Of a stretch of 64,000 nt of DNA, positions 42,677 through 53,526 are shown one piece after another. Source of the DNA: Paenibacillus allorhizosphaerae (GTDB lineage Bacteria; Bacillota; Bacilli; Paenibacillales; NBRC-103111); the NCBI RefSeq assembly GCF_910594985.1, contig NZ_CAJVCE010000003.1, forward strand, positions 434,001 through 498,000, read 5' to 3'. The position numbers were made by a program, and so were the translations under genes. A model generated the notes under the pieces. The model was given only the letters and a program-made list of their open reading frames with translations, did no database searches and was not told the DNA's origin. Positions within the stretch are counted from its first letter, which is position 1, and each line of letters starts with the position of its first letter.

Positions 42677-42682
42677 CCTAAG

Positions 42683-43168
42683 CTATTCTTTATCGTGACG
42701 GTCCAGACGTTCGAGCAGCTTGCGCACTTCTTCCTGCGACAGCTCGCCTGCTTGTTTGAACAAGCGAAGCTGTTCCTCGATGTCCCGGCCAATCGCTTCA
42801 TTCTCGGCTTCCTGATCCGCGTAGGAAGGATCGAACCATACGTAATCGCCATCCGGCCCGTTGCGCAGAAAAGGCTTGCTCCAGTGACCCGGATATTCGT
42901 ACGCCGCATCGCTAAACATGATGCCGAGCACGTCATCGCTGGCTAAAGGCATCAGTTGATGGAATATTTCCTCCTGCCCCGCTTCTGGGCCGACCGCGGC
43001 GAAATTGCGGTGCAGGTAAGCGTAATGGAGGTAATGCTCGCCGGTCGCCTTGTCTTTGGCAATCTCATACAGCTCCAGCGCATCTTCCTTTAACGATTTG
43101 ACGGTCTCCAGCCTGTCGGCGATGGAAACGGAAGACACGCGTGTGCTGTCCTGCCATGATTCACTCAC
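42683..43168 (-). CDS. Conserved protein of unknown function, last gene of the TRIC operon
   Basis: A 161-residue acidic protein, mainly helical at both ends, with a central segment rich in aromatic residues (YPGHWSKPFLRNGPDGDYVWFDPSY). I do not recognise the family. A GTG start at 43168 overlaps the end of the channel gene by 8 bases, and GGAGG lies 9 bases before it, so translation is coupled. A strong terminator follows. Its role may be linked to that of the channel protein. Confidence 0.75.
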   Translation of the reverse strand: MSESWQDSTRVSSVSIADRLETVKSLKEDALELYEIAKDKATGEHYLHYAYLHRNFAAVGPEAGQEEIFHQLMPLASDDVLGIMFSDAAYEYPGHWSKPFLRNGPDGDYVWFDPSYADQEAENEAIGRDIEEQLRLFKQAGELSQEEVRKLLERLDRHDKE

Positions 43169-43871
43169 CTTTTGCCGCCTCCTTTGTCTCGGGTTTGCTC
43201 GAAGCTAACGGCGTCGCAGCCGAAGAGACGTGTGCCGACATTTCGTCGTGAAGGCGAAGCGACCGCCTAGGCAGCCGCCATTGGAGCTGCACGGACAGCA
43301 TGCGCAGCGCAACGATCGCAAAGAATAGCGATAGAACCGGTACAGGGCCCTCAATAATGCCGAGGCCGATCACAAGCCCTGACAACAGCCCCCAGACGGC
43401 GTATATCTCGTCGCGCAGCACAAGCGGCTTGCGCCCTGCCAGCACATCGCGAATGATGCCGCCTCCGATGCCCGTCAGCATTGCGGCTACCATGACGGCG
43501 CTGAGCGGCACGTTCATTTGCGCAGCATACATCGCGCCTTGGATCGAGAAGGCGGACAAGCCGATGGCGTCGAAGAAGGACTCCCACATTTTCCATTTGC
43601 GTATCCAGCTGAGCGGGACGACAAATACGAGAAAAGCGGCAATGATCGCAGTGCGAAGATATAGCCCTTGCTCCCATAACGTCGTCACCGGGATGCCGAT
43701 CAGTAAATTTCTTACGACGCCGCCGCCGAATGCCGTTACGAGCGCCAAGACGAATACGCCCAAAATATCGTACTCTTCTTCCATCGCTACAACGGCACCC
43801 GAGACCGCAAATGCGATCGTGCCGATCACGCTGAATAATAATTGCAGATTGATTTCAAGCAGAGCTTCCAT
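43161..43871 (-). CDS. Bacterial TRIC-type cation channel (UPF0126)
   Basis: A 236-residue membrane protein with seven helices in two related halves, each with a GGG-x-x-R motif (FGGGVVRNLLIG near 50 and GIGGGIIRDVLAG near 137). These are the signature of prokaryotic TRIC homologues, which conduct monovalent cations. A cytoplasmic tail of about 45 residues follows the last helix. It begins 7 bases after the stop of the oxidoreductase gene and overlaps the next gene by 8 bases, so it is the middle gene of an operon. Confidence 0.92.
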   Translation of the reverse strand: MEALLEINLQLLFSVIGTIAFAVSGAVVAMEEEYDILGVFVLALVTAFGGGVVRNLLIGIPVTTLWEQGLYLRTAIIAAFLVFVVPLSWIRKWKMWESFFDAIGLSAFSIQGAMYAAQMNVPLSAVMVAAMLTGIGGGIIRDVLAGRKPLVLRDEIYAVWGLLSGLVIGLGIIEGPVPVLSLFFAIVALRMLSVQLQWRLPRRSLRLHDEMSAHVSSAATPLASSKPETKEAAKGE

Positions 43872-43878
43872 GTCAAGC

Positions 43879-44955
43879 TTACAGACTCCAATCCAGGTTC
43901 ACCATATTGCCCGTACGGGAAGATTCATAGATCGCTTCGAGCACCAAGCTGTTGGCGAGGCCCGACATTGCCGATGTGAGCGGCTCTTTACCTGTGCGGA
44001 TACAGTCGATGAAGTGGCGGCTCATCCGCGCGCGAGGACCCTCGTCATTAGCAGGAGCAGTAAGCTCAACATCCGCTGTACGGTCGAAGAGTTCCGTATG
44101 TAATCGGCCTTTGCCTTCGCCGAGCGATGCACCGCCTTCCGTTCCCATCAAATACACATATGCTCCGTTGTTTTGAAAATTCGTGTGCGCCGCCCAGCTT
44201 ACGTCGAGCGTCAAGGTGCTTCCGTTATCAAGCTTGATCAGCGCCGTGGCGAAATCTTCCACATCGTAGAAACCGTTCCAATCCGGTTTCCCCCAAGTGC
44301 CGATGCCGCGCTTCTGCGGACCGAACTCGGCGTAAGTCGTGCCGAATACCGATACCGGCTTCGGACTGCCCATCAAATGGAGCGATACGTCCAGCATATG
44401 AACGCCGATGTCGATCAGCGGTCCGCCGCCGGATTTGTTCATTTGCGTGAACCAGGTGCCCCAACCGGGAATCCCTTTGCGGCGCATCCATCCGGTTTTG
44501 ACATTATAGATTTGCCCGAGTGCGCCTTTCTCGATTTGCTCTTTCACTTGCAGGTTGATCCATTCCCAACGTCTTTGATGCGACATCATGAGCGTTTTGC
44601 CCGATAGCTGATGTGCTTTTACGATTTCCTTCGCCGCGGCGGCATTGATGGCCATCGGTTTTTCGAGGAGCACGTGTTTGCCGGCTTTCAGCGCATCGAT
44701 CGCAACCGGCGCATGCGCTTCATTCGGTACGCATACGACGACGGCATCGATGCTTGGATCTTGCACCAGCTCCTGATACGATTCGTACACTTTCGGAATG
44801 CTGTACTTGCTCGCTCTTTCCACTGCCAGCGGCTGATAGACATCCGTTACGGCCGCCACTTCGACATCCGCCAATTTCTTGAACTCCTGGATATGCACGT
44901 TGCCGATGTTGCCTGCGCCAATAATGCCGATTTGAATTTTATCGTTTGCACTCAT
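43879..44955 (-). CDS. Gfo/Idh/MocA-family oxidoreductase
   Basis: A 358-residue NAD(P)-dependent oxidoreductase. Rossmann motif GIIGAGNIGNVH, then LEKPMAI with the conserved Lys near residue 95, and DIGVHMLDVSLHLMG in the C-terminal domain. The ATG at 44955 has AGAGGA 5 bases before it; the ATG at 44967 is only one base from GGAGG. It is first in an operon with the TRIC channel and a protein of unknown function. Substrate is unknown, but a cyclitol or sugar is typical. Confidence 0.92.
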   Translation of the reverse strand: MSANDKIQIGIIGAGNIGNVHIQEFKKLADVEVAAVTDVYQPLAVERASKYSIPKVYESYQELVQDPSIDAVVVCVPNEAHAPVAIDALKAGKHVLLEKPMAINAAAAKEIVKAHQLSGKTLMMSHQRRWEWINLQVKEQIEKGALGQIYNVKTGWMRRKGIPGWGTWFTQMNKSGGGPLIDIGVHMLDVSLHLMGSPKPVSVFGTTYAEFGPQKRGIGTWGKPDWNGFYDVEDFATALIKLDNGSTLTLDVSWAAHTNFQNNGAYVYLMGTEGGASLGEGKGRLHTELFDRTADVELTAPANDEGPRARMSRHFIDCIRTGKEPLTSAMSGLANSLVLEAIYESSRTGNMVNLDWSL

Positions 44956-45031
44956 GCTTCCTCTCATGCCTCCATTGAAATATGATCACAGCAATTATCA
45001 AACAGTTCCTACTATACCACCAAAAGGAAAT

Positions 45032-45697
45032 TTATAAAATCCCCATATCTTTCGCTTTTTGCGCAGCTTCCTTGCTGCTTTTCCCGCCAAGCTTCTTCAG
45101 AATATTGCCGACATGCACTTTGATCGTACGAATGGAGACGACGAACTTATCGGCGATTTGCGTCTGCGTATGCCCTTTTTCAATTAAATCCAGCACTTGG
45201 ATTTCCGTCGGGGTCAGCAGGTTTTTGAGCTCCTTCAACCTCACCTCGTGCTCCAATTGTTTTAAGCGACGGAATTCCTCCCGCATCTGGGCGGCCACGC
45301 TAGGATGGATCGCGCTGCGGCTTTGGTAAGCGCTGCGGATCGCTTGCGGTATTTCCGTAAAATTGGACTTCACCATATAATCGACGGCGCCGGCTTTGAA
45401 CGCTTCGAAGATCATTTCCTTTTCTTCCATCGACGAGAGCATGATGACTCGCGCGCCGCTGCATTTGACGATCTCGGCGGCAGCCCATAAGCCTTCCGGG
45501 TTATCGGACATCATGATGTCCATGAGTACCACATCCGCTTCCGTCTGCTCCAGGAACGCCACACCCGCTTCTCCCGTAGAAGCTTCGCCGATGATCTCGA
45601 TATCGGGCTCTTTTTGCAGATAGCTCTTGAGTCCTCTAAGCCAGTCGGGATCGTCCTCGCAGATGAACACGCGAATGTTCGGAGCATTCGATTCCAT
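45032..45697 (-). CDS. NarL/FixJ-family response regulator
   Basis: A 221-residue regulator. The receiver domain has Asp60 in VVLMDIMMSDNPEG. The LuxR-type helix-turn-helix (about 155-215) has LTPTEIQVLDLIEKGHTQTQ and the recognition helix SIRTIKVHV. It begins one base after the kinase stop with AAAGGAG 10 bases upstream, so kinase and regulator are co-translated. It is the last gene of a four-gene run with thioredoxin-like, KapB and kinase genes. Target genes are unknown. Confidence 0.93.
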   Translation of the reverse strand: MESNAPNIRVFICEDDPDWLRGLKSYLQKEPDIEIIGEASTGEAGVAFLEQTEADVVLMDIMMSDNPEGLWAAAEIVKCSGARVIMLSSMEEKEMIFEAFKAGAVDYMVKSNFTEIPQAIRSAYQSRSAIHPSVAAQMREEFRRLKQLEHEVRLKELKNLLTPTEIQVLDLIEKGHTQTQIADKFVVSIRTIKVHVGNILKKLGGKSSKEAAQKAKDMGIL

Positions 45698-45698
45698 A

Positions 45699-47093
45699 TC
45701 AGTCCAACTCCTTTTGGGCCGGCAGCCGCTTGGTCTTCGGGAACTGCATGAATACGCTCGTTCCTTGTCCGGGCTTGCTGTGAATATTCATCGTGCCTTT
45801 ATGCTTCTGAACAATATTATAACAATAGGACAGCCCCAAACCGAAGTTTAATTTTTTCCCGCTCTTGGTCGTATAGAACGGATCGAACACGCGTTTCAGC
45901 TGTGACTTTTCCATTCCGCTGCCGCTGTCTTTAATTTCAACGACAATTTTGCGTTTCGTTTCCGTCAGCCGTACCGTTAAATCCCCACCACGCGGCATTG
46001 CCTCGAGCGCATTGGTCAGCACATTCGTCCATACTTCCGTCAGCTGTGCGCGGTCTCCGATCAGCAACCCCTGGTAAGCGTACTGTTCCTTCACGTTGGC
46101 GGAAGACAACTGCGGCGCCAGCATGTGCAGACATTCGTGCAGAAGCTCCGCAGGGTGCAGCTCCTCCAAGTGAAGCTCAACTTCTTGCGTTTGCCCCTGA
46201 ATACGGTAAAGCATGTCGTAAATATGCTGCGACGCCGCCATGATCACTTCGATGTCCTCCACGACCTGCTCGGGAGAGGTGCGGCCGTCCGCCGCCTCCG
46301 TTTTGATCTTCTCGCCGAACAAGCGGATTTTGCCGACATCGTTCTTGATCGCGTGATTCAGGATCGACGTTCCGGATGTGATGGCGCGAAGCGTATAGTC
46401 GAGCTTTTGGTTCTGGATCGAAATTTGCAGTCCCATGAAACCATAGCGCAAGCTAGAACCGATAATGACGGCGAGCGTAAACGCGATCACCCAGGCGTTG
46501 TAGCGCCATAACTCGTACATTTGAAAAAAAGCAGGCAGCACGTATAACGTAAATAAGGCAAAAAATAAGGTCGGCGCCGCTGCTGTTGTCGTGAGCAGCC
46601 GGCTTCGGCGCAAAAAAGAATTGCGCTCGCGCAAAACGGAATGAATGAGCATCGCAATCCCGGCGATGATATACGGCGTCGCCCAAAAAATAACATAATG
46701 GTAAGGAATCGGGTCCCCCGGCTTCGGCTCGAAGGCGAAGGAAAGTGCCGGCGGAATTAACAGCAGCCACGGGATGAACCGTTTCCCGTATCGGTCCCAT
46801 AACGGATAGTCCGGGTAATAATGGATTGCAAACATCAGGAACGTGTACGGCAGCCCGTAATAACATGTAAGCGAACAGATGAGTTCCGCTTTGGACAGCA
46901 GCAGCGCTGCCGGCTCCGTCAACCATTGCCGATCGAATGCATACGGGACGACATGATCGGCAATGACCGCTGACAACCCGCCGCTGCCGCCGGTAAATGC
47001 GATGGCGCTGAGCCAGCGGGTCATCGGCCGTTTCGGGTCCGTTACCAGCAGGAGCAAACCGACTGTCCATAAACCGATAAGCACAAACAGCAT
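45699..47093 (-). CDS. Sensor histidine kinase with seven membrane helices
   Basis: A 464-residue kinase. Residues 1-215 contain about seven hydrophobic helices, so the sensor is embedded in the membrane. The phosphoacceptor region reads SILNHAIKNDVGKIR (His near residue 239), which differs from both standard HisKA and HisKA_3 forms. N box TNALEAMP, G1 DSGSGM and G2 GLGLS are intact. The ATG at 47093 follows GGGAG by 8 bases. The regulator encoded next is NarL-type, while most NarL partners carry HisKA_3, so the pair is unusual. The KapB gene lies 23 bases upstream. Confidence 0.9.
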   Translation of the reverse strand: MLFVLIGLWTVGLLLLVTDPKRPMTRWLSAIAFTGGSGGLSAVIADHVVPYAFDRQWLTEPAALLLSKAELICSLTCYYGLPYTFLMFAIHYYPDYPLWDRYGKRFIPWLLLIPPALSFAFEPKPGDPIPYHYVIFWATPYIIAGIAMLIHSVLRERNSFLRRSRLLTTTAAAPTLFFALFTLYVLPAFFQMYELWRYNAWVIAFTLAVIIGSSLRYGFMGLQISIQNQKLDYTLRAITSGTSILNHAIKNDVGKIRLFGEKIKTEAADGRTSPEQVVEDIEVIMAASQHIYDMLYRIQGQTQEVELHLEELHPAELLHECLHMLAPQLSSANVKEQYAYQGLLIGDRAQLTEVWTNVLTNALEAMPRGGDLTVRLTETKRKIVVEIKDSGSGMEKSQLKRVFDPFYTTKSGKKLNFGLGLSYCYNIVQKHKGTMNIHSKPGQGTSVFMQFPKTKRLPAQKELD

Positions 47094-47116
47094 CGCTGTC
47101 ACTCCCGCCCGTCATT

Positions 47117-47497
47117 CTAGTACTCTTTCTTTAATTGCTCCAGTTCAGCCAAGCATTTCTCCGCAAACCGAATCGTCCGCCGAAGCTGATCCATATCCGT
47201 CTCCAGCGCTTGCTGCAGCGACTGCTTATAGTCGGGAACGGTCCCATGATAAGGCCGAATCGTATCGATCGGCATCAGAGCGATTTCCTGGAAGCTGAGC
47301 GCCCGCCGCTGATGAAAGTACGCAACGTCCGGATTATCCGGATGATGCAAATTCCCCTGCGTCGGATGGTTGAGTACCGCGAGAATTTTCACAGCCGCTT
47401 TCGCCGCCGACGTCTGTTCCACGATTTCTCCTACGTACTCCCCTGTTTTGTATGACGCTCTAACCAAGCTGCCTACAGTTAATCCAATTTGGTTCAC
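47117..47497 (-). CDS. kapB: Kinase-associated protein KapB
   Basis: A 126-residue protein of the KapB family. In B. subtilis KapB is needed for KinB to feed phosphate into the sporulation phosphorelay. The N-terminal SH3-like barrel reads VGSLVRASYKTGEYVGEIVE, then VLNHPTQGNLHHPDNPDVAYFHQRRAL and the LMPIDTIRPYHG core are typical. The GTG at 47497 has AAGGAGG 8 bases before it. It has no signal peptide despite the name lipoprotein B. Here it precedes a seven-helix histidine kinase by 23 bases, so it may serve that kinase. Confidence 0.88.
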   Translation of the reverse strand: MNQIGLTVGSLVRASYKTGEYVGEIVEQTSAAKAAVKILAVLNHPTQGNLHHPDNPDVAYFHQRRALSFQEIALMPIDTIRPYHGTVPDYKQSLQQALETDMDQLRRTIRFAEKCLAELEQLKKEY

Positions 47498-47517
47498 TCG
47501 GTTATCCTCCTTCACTT

Positions 47518-47859
47518 TCAAATTGTATGTGCGTCTTGCTTAATAAAGCGATACAGTTCATCGACCGAGTCCATGCGATACCGGCGCTGCGCAACCACTC
47601 CTCTGTCCAGCTGCAGCAAGCAAGGCACGCTCTCGACCTTCCACTCGAACGGCAAGCTTCGGCAAACATTCACATTGCATTTGCCCAGGGGAAGCCGCGG
47701 GTCGAGTTCCAGCACAATTTCCAGCATCCGTTCGCCGACCTTGCATGTACCGCAAAGCGGCGTGTAAAAAAATACGTACCGGATTGCCGTGCCGTCTACG
47801 GACGCATCGTCTGTCGTCCATTGCTGCAGCTGCGCTTCCGTCCATTCTTGCAGTTTCAT
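47518..47859 (-). CDS. Thioredoxin-like protein
   Basis: A 113-residue thioredoxin-fold protein with active site CGTC (36-39) after FFYTPL and the cis-proline region VESVPCLLQL. It has no signal peptide, so it acts in the cytoplasm. Besides the active-site cysteines, three more (KCNVNVC and VPC) are present. The ATG at 47859 lies 8 bases after GGAGG. It is the first gene of the thioredoxin-KapB-kinase-regulator run, 20 bases before KapB. Confidence 0.9.
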   Translation of the reverse strand: MKLQEWTEAQLQQWTTDDASVDGTAIRYVFFYTPLCGTCKVGERMLEIVLELDPRLPLGKCNVNVCRSLPFEWKVESVPCLLQLDRGVVAQRRYRMDSVDELYRFIKQDAHTI

Positions 47860-47893
47860 CCGCCTCGCCTCCGACTCTTTCAGTAGTAAAGTA

Positions 47894-47923
47894 TTGCTTC
47901 CGGGCACTCTTATCCAGTAGAAT
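47894..47923 (+). promoter_or_regulatory. Candidate promoter of the small basic protein
   Basis: TTGCTT (47894-47899), an 18-base spacer and TAGAAT (47918-47923), with the start codon at 47955. Confidence 0.4.
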
Positions 47924-47954
47924 GAAACTATTATGGACAGGGTAGGTGTATACG

Positions 47955-48173
47955 ATGTCGGACTCCACGAACACGAACGATACGTCGGGGGCTCCCGAAG
48001 CCACGCGCAAGGTGAGCCTGGCGGACGCGATTAAAAACAAGCTCGCACAAAAAAAGCAATCGCAGCATGATGCAAAGGGCAACGGTCAGCAACGCGCAGG
48101 CAATGATGCCGTGATGCGCAGCCAAAATAACAAAAAGCCGAACAACCAACGGCGTCGAACCGGCGGAAGCTGA
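47955..48173 (+). CDS. Small basic hydrophilic protein
   Basis: A 72-residue protein rich in Lys, Arg, Gln, Asn and Ser, probably disordered apart from a short helix (VSLADAIKNKLAQKK, about 20-34). No family is recognised. The ATG is preceded by AGGTG about 6 bases away and a strong terminator follows. Similar low-complexity proteins are common in Paenibacillus; nucleic-acid binding is possible from charge only. Confidence 0.6.
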   Translation: MSDSTNTNDTSGAPEATRKVSLADAIKNKLAQKKQSQHDAKGNGQQRAGNDAVMRSQNNKKPNNQRRRTGGS

Positions 48174-48191
48174 TCGGGCCGCATGGAAAAG

Positions 48192-48240
48192 AAGGATGAG
48201 CGCTGTCTTCGCTTGAAGGCAGCGGCTCATCCTTTTTTTG
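48192..48240. terminator. Bidirectional terminator
   Basis: Stem AAGGATGAG (48192-48200) with its complement at 48226-48234, inner GC pairing and T runs on both sides. It lies between the small basic protein and the first ABC-F gene. Confidence 0.88.
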
Positions 48241-48252
48241 CGTTGGCCCGTC

Positions 48253-49961
<1,709 letters not shown>

Positions 49962-50076
49962 CCGTATTGGGCTTATCCGCCTATATTTATACATCGAACG
50001 GGTGCCGTTACATCAAGCATGCGGTCGGTAAAACCGGCAGAGTGTAAGCCTGAAAATGCTTTCGTTCCGGATTACC

Positions 50077-52002
50077 TTACTTGGTCTTGGCGATGCTCTC
50101 GACGAGCTCGGACAGCTCCGCCCATCGATCCATCGCTTGTTCCAACTGCGCGGTCAACTCCTGCTCCTCCTGAAACAGCTGCTGTACTTTTCCGTAGTCG
50201 CTGCCCGCTTGGGCGATCTCGGCTTTGACCTGCTCCAGCCGTTCTTCGAGCCCGGCGATTTTGGCTTCGATTCCGTCCCACTCTTTCTGTTCATTGTAAG
50301 ACAGCTTCTTCGGCCGATTCGAATCGCGTCTGGATTCATTGGCCGCGTTTGCTCCTGACGGTTCCGGCTTCGTCTCCCGCTTCAGCTGCTCTTCGGCCTG
50401 ACGCTCTTGTTTGACCGCTTCCATGTACTCCGTGTAGTTGCCGAAAAAGCGGCGAATGCGTCCGTCGCCTTCAAAGACGAACAGGTGGTCGGCCGTTCGG
50501 TCCAGGAAATAGCGGTCATGGGAAACCGTAATGACGACGCCGGGGAAATCGTCCAAATATTCTTCCAGCACGGTTAACGTTTGAATGTCCAAATCGTTCG
50601 TAGGCTCGTCGAGCAGCAGCACGTTTGGTTCTCCCATCAATGTGCGAAGCAAGTACAGCCTGCGCTTCTCCCCGCCGGACAGCTTTCCGATCGGCGTCCA
50701 CTGCTGTGCAGGGGAGAACAGGAACCGTTCCATCATTTGCGCCGCCGTTACGCTATCGCCGGACGCCGTACGCACCACTTCCGCGACTTCCTTGATATAG
50801 TCGATCGCCCGCATCTTATCGTTCATTTCGACGGTTTCCTGCGTGTAGTAAGCGAGTTTCACGGTCGGACCGACATCGATCGTGCCGCTGTCCGGCGTCA
50901 GCCGTCCGGCCAGCAGGTTAAGAAACGTCGACTTCCCGGTCCCGTTTGGACCGATAATGCCGATACGGTCCTCCGGCAGCACGATATAGCTGAAGCTGTC
51001 CACGATCGGGCGCGACCCGAACGATTTGGAGACATGCTCCAGCTCCATAATTTTTTTGCCGAGCCGGCTTCCGCCGAGCGAGATGTCGAGCTGTGCGGCA
51101 GGCCCATCCACTTTCTTGTCGCGCAGCGCGACGACGCGTTCGATCCTCGCTTTCTGCTTGGTCGTCCGTGCTTTGGCACCTCTGCGAAGCCAGGCTAGCT
51201 CGCGGCGCAGCAGATTTTGCCGCTTATCTTCTTCCGCGGCTTCCCGCTCGAGACGATCCGCTTTCTTTTCCAAAAATGCCGCATAATTGCCTTCGTAGCT
51301 GTACAGCTCCCCGCGATCCAACTCGAAAATGCGGTTCGTGACCCGGTCAAGAAAGTAACGGTCATGCGTGACAAGCAGCAATGCCCCCTTCCACTTGCTC
51401 AAAAACTCTTCGAGCCATTCCACCGTCTCGTGATCGATATGGTTCGTCGGCTCGTCCAAAATGAGCAAATCCGCCGGTTGGATCAGTACGCGAGCCATCG
51501 CGACCCGTTTGCGCTGGCCTCCGGATAGCATGCCGACCTTTTGCCCGAAATCGCGGATGCCGAGCTGGGTCAGCACCGTCTTGGCGACAGTGCCGGCTTC
51601 CCACGCGCCCGTTGCGTCCATGCGCTGCTGAGCGGCGAACAGCTTCGCCTGCTTCTTCTCGTCCTCGGGCGACAGCTGCAGCTCCGCAAGTGCCGATTCG
51701 TATTCCCGCAGCGCCTGCATGAGCGGCGTATCGCCGAAGAACACTTGCTCCAGCACCGTCGATTCGGTATCGAAATCCGGATTTTGCGGCAAGTATTCCA
51801 CACGAAAATGATTGGCGTGCGTCAGCTTTCCTTTCTCCACGGGTTCGAGCCCGGCCATCACTTTCAGCAGCGTCGATTTTCCCGTTCCGTTGACGCCGAC
51901 AAGTCCGATTCGCTCCTTCTCGTTGATTTGAAAGTCGATATGATCGAACAGCACTTTCTCGCCGTAGCTTACATAAAGTTGTTCCACGGTCAAAATATTC
52001 AT
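50077..52002 (-). CDS. yfmR: ABC-F family ATPase, Uup/YfmR type
   Basis: A 641-residue ABC-F protein. Walker A GVNGTGKST and GPNGTGKST, signatures LSGGQRKR and LSGGEKRR and both Walker B LDEPTN are intact. A C-terminal extension (about 540-641) with a two-stranded coiled coil (KAEIAQAGSDYGKVQQLFQE region) is characteristic of Uup/YfmR, which act on stalled or branched nucleic-acid and ribosome states. The ATG at 52002 follows AAAGGAG by about 10 bases. It is the second of three ABC-F genes in this region. Confidence 0.93.
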   Translation of the reverse strand: MNILTVEQLYVSYGEKVLFDHIDFQINEKERIGLVGVNGTGKSTLLKVMAGLEPVEKGKLTHANHFRVEYLPQNPDFDTESTVLEQVFFGDTPLMQALREYESALAELQLSPEDEKKQAKLFAAQQRMDATGAWEAGTVAKTVLTQLGIRDFGQKVGMLSGGQRKRVAMARVLIQPADLLILDEPTNHIDHETVEWLEEFLSKWKGALLLVTHDRYFLDRVTNRIFELDRGELYSYEGNYAAFLEKKADRLEREAAEEDKRQNLLRRELAWLRRGAKARTTKQKARIERVVALRDKKVDGPAAQLDISLGGSRLGKKIMELEHVSKSFGSRPIVDSFSYIVLPEDRIGIIGPNGTGKSTFLNLLAGRLTPDSGTIDVGPTVKLAYYTQETVEMNDKMRAIDYIKEVAEVVRTASGDSVTAAQMMERFLFSPAQQWTPIGKLSGGEKRRLYLLRTLMGEPNVLLLDEPTNDLDIQTLTVLEEYLDDFPGVVITVSHDRYFLDRTADHLFVFEGDGRIRRFFGNYTEYMEAVKQERQAEEQLKRETKPEPSGANAANESRRDSNRPKKLSYNEQKEWDGIEAKIAGLEERLEQVKAEIAQAGSDYGKVQQLFQEEQELTAQLEQAMDRWAELSELVESIAKTK

Positions 52003-52035
52003 GAGCGCTCCGCTCCTTTCTGGCTGCACTGCATT

Positions 52036-53097
52036 TTATTGCTTGTCGTAGCCCGCTGCCGGCTCCATGACATATGCGGCAAGCAGCGTCGTCGTATGGC
52101 GTATGCCGTCCAAATGCGTTCGCTCCATGGCATGGGATGCGTGTACCCCGGGGCCGATCAATGCGGCACGAATGTTGTTGCCGCCCCGGAGCGCCGCGGA
52201 AGCGTCCGAGCCGTATTGCGGATAAATGTCCACCGCATAGGACAATTGTTCGCTCTCCGCAAGCTCGATCAACCTGGAGGTCATGGCGTAATCGTATGGC
52301 CCGGAAGAATCTTTCGCACAGATTGAGACGTCAAATTCGGTACAGCTCAGATCGTCGCCCATCGCCCCCATATCGACGGCAATCATCTCGCTGATCTCGC
52401 CGGGAATCCAGGCGGCTCCGTGCCCTACTTCCTCGTAGGTGCTGATCAATATTTTCAGTGTATACGCCGGCTGCAGCTTCTCCCGTTTCAACCATTCGAG
52501 CAAACCGAAGATGGCAGCAACGCCGGCTTTATCGTCAAGATGGCGCGATTTGACGAAGCCGTTTGCTTTAAATTCCGTTCGAGGCTGAAAGGAGATGATA
52601 TCGCCTACACGAATGCCTAGCGCTTTGACATCGTCCGCATTGCGTACTTGTTCATCCAGCCTTACTTCCATTACCGTTTCTTCCCGCTTCATCTCGCGCG
52701 CATCGGGGTACACATGCACCGACGGCTTCGTCGTCATGATCGTCCCGTCATACACGTTGCCATTCCGCGTATGCACCTGGCAATATTCGTTTTCCACAGA
52801 GCCGAGCATGTAGCCGCCAACCAACGTGAAGCGCAGCGCGCCGTTCGCTTTAATCGACCGTACCATCGCACCCAGCGTATCGACGTGCCCGGATATGCCG
52901 ATGACGCGCTCGCTGCTTGTGCCCGGCACGGTGATGATCCCGCAGCCTTTGGGGGTGAAGCTCATTTCGTACCCGAGTTTATTCGCTTCCGCTGCCAATT
53001 TGTTCATGACGTCCCCGCAATAACCGCTCGGACTTGGCGTGGACAGTAGCAGTTGTAACAGTTCCTTCACATAATCCATTTGAATCCGTTGTTTCAT
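52036..53097 (-). CDS. M42-family aminopeptidase
   Basis: A 353-residue dinuclear-metal peptidase of the PepA/FrvX type, usually a large cytoplasmic complex that removes N-terminal residues from peptides. Metal ligands are visible in GHVDTLG (His), SRHLDDKAG (Asp), STYEEVGHG (Glu), VDMGAMGDD and GVHASHAMERTH (His). GGAGG lies 11 bases before the ATG. It precedes the YfmR-type gene by 33 bases on the same strand, so the two may be transcribed together, without an obvious functional link. Confidence 0.93.
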   Translation of the reverse strand: MKQRIQMDYVKELLQLLLSTPSPSGYCGDVMNKLAAEANKLGYEMSFTPKGCGIITVPGTSSERVIGISGHVDTLGAMVRSIKANGALRFTLVGGYMLGSVENEYCQVHTRNGNVYDGTIMTTKPSVHVYPDAREMKREETVMEVRLDEQVRNADDVKALGIRVGDIISFQPRTEFKANGFVKSRHLDDKAGVAAIFGLLEWLKREKLQPAYTLKILISTYEEVGHGAAWIPGEISEMIAVDMGAMGDDLSCTEFDVSICAKDSSGPYDYAMTSRLIELAESEQLSYAVDIYPQYGSDASAALRGGNNIRAALIGPGVHASHAMERTHLDGIRHTTTLLAAYVMEPAAGYDKQ

Positions 53098-53185
53098 CGC
53101 GATTCATGCCTCCGTTATTTGATTCTCGTGTCATTTTCGTGTAAGCTACGTTAGGATTCTAACTTAAAGGAGGTTACAACAAACG

Positions 53186-53515
53186 ATGTCTGAAACTTTG
53201 CCACCGAAAACCTGTAGTATCGACCGTCTTGTTACCAAAGAAGACGATGTTGCGAAAGTGCTTAGCGGCGAAAAGACCGCAACCCGCCGGAACGGCCGAT
53301 ATGCCGATCCGGGCGAAATTATGGAACTGAACGGCCGCCAATTCGAGGTAACCAAAGTGTACCAGCAGTCGCTTGGCGAATTGACCGACGAAGCGGTGAA
53401 AACCGAAGGCTTCGCGAATGTCGATGAGTATAAAAATTATATTTTATCGATGCATGCCGGCATGCCTTGGCTTCCGCAAATGAAAGTCTGGGTACACGAA
53501 TTCCGCGCGATCTAA
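53186..53515 (+). CDS. ASCH-domain protein
   Basis: A 109-residue protein with the ASCH motif GEKTATRR (28-35) and a long mixed fold after it (FEVTKVYQQSLGELTDEAVKTEGF region). ASCH domains are PUA-like and are thought to bind RNA. AAAGGAGG lies 11 bases before the ATG, a strong site. It is divergent from the M42 peptidase gene, and an elaborate hairpin follows its stop. Confidence 0.82.
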   Translation: MSETLPPKTCSIDRLVTKEDDVAKVLSGEKTATRRNGRYADPGEIMELNGRQFEVTKVYQQSLGELTDEAVKTEGFANVDEYKNYILSMHAGMPWLPQMKVWVHEFRAI

Positions 53516-53526
53516 AGATACAAAAA

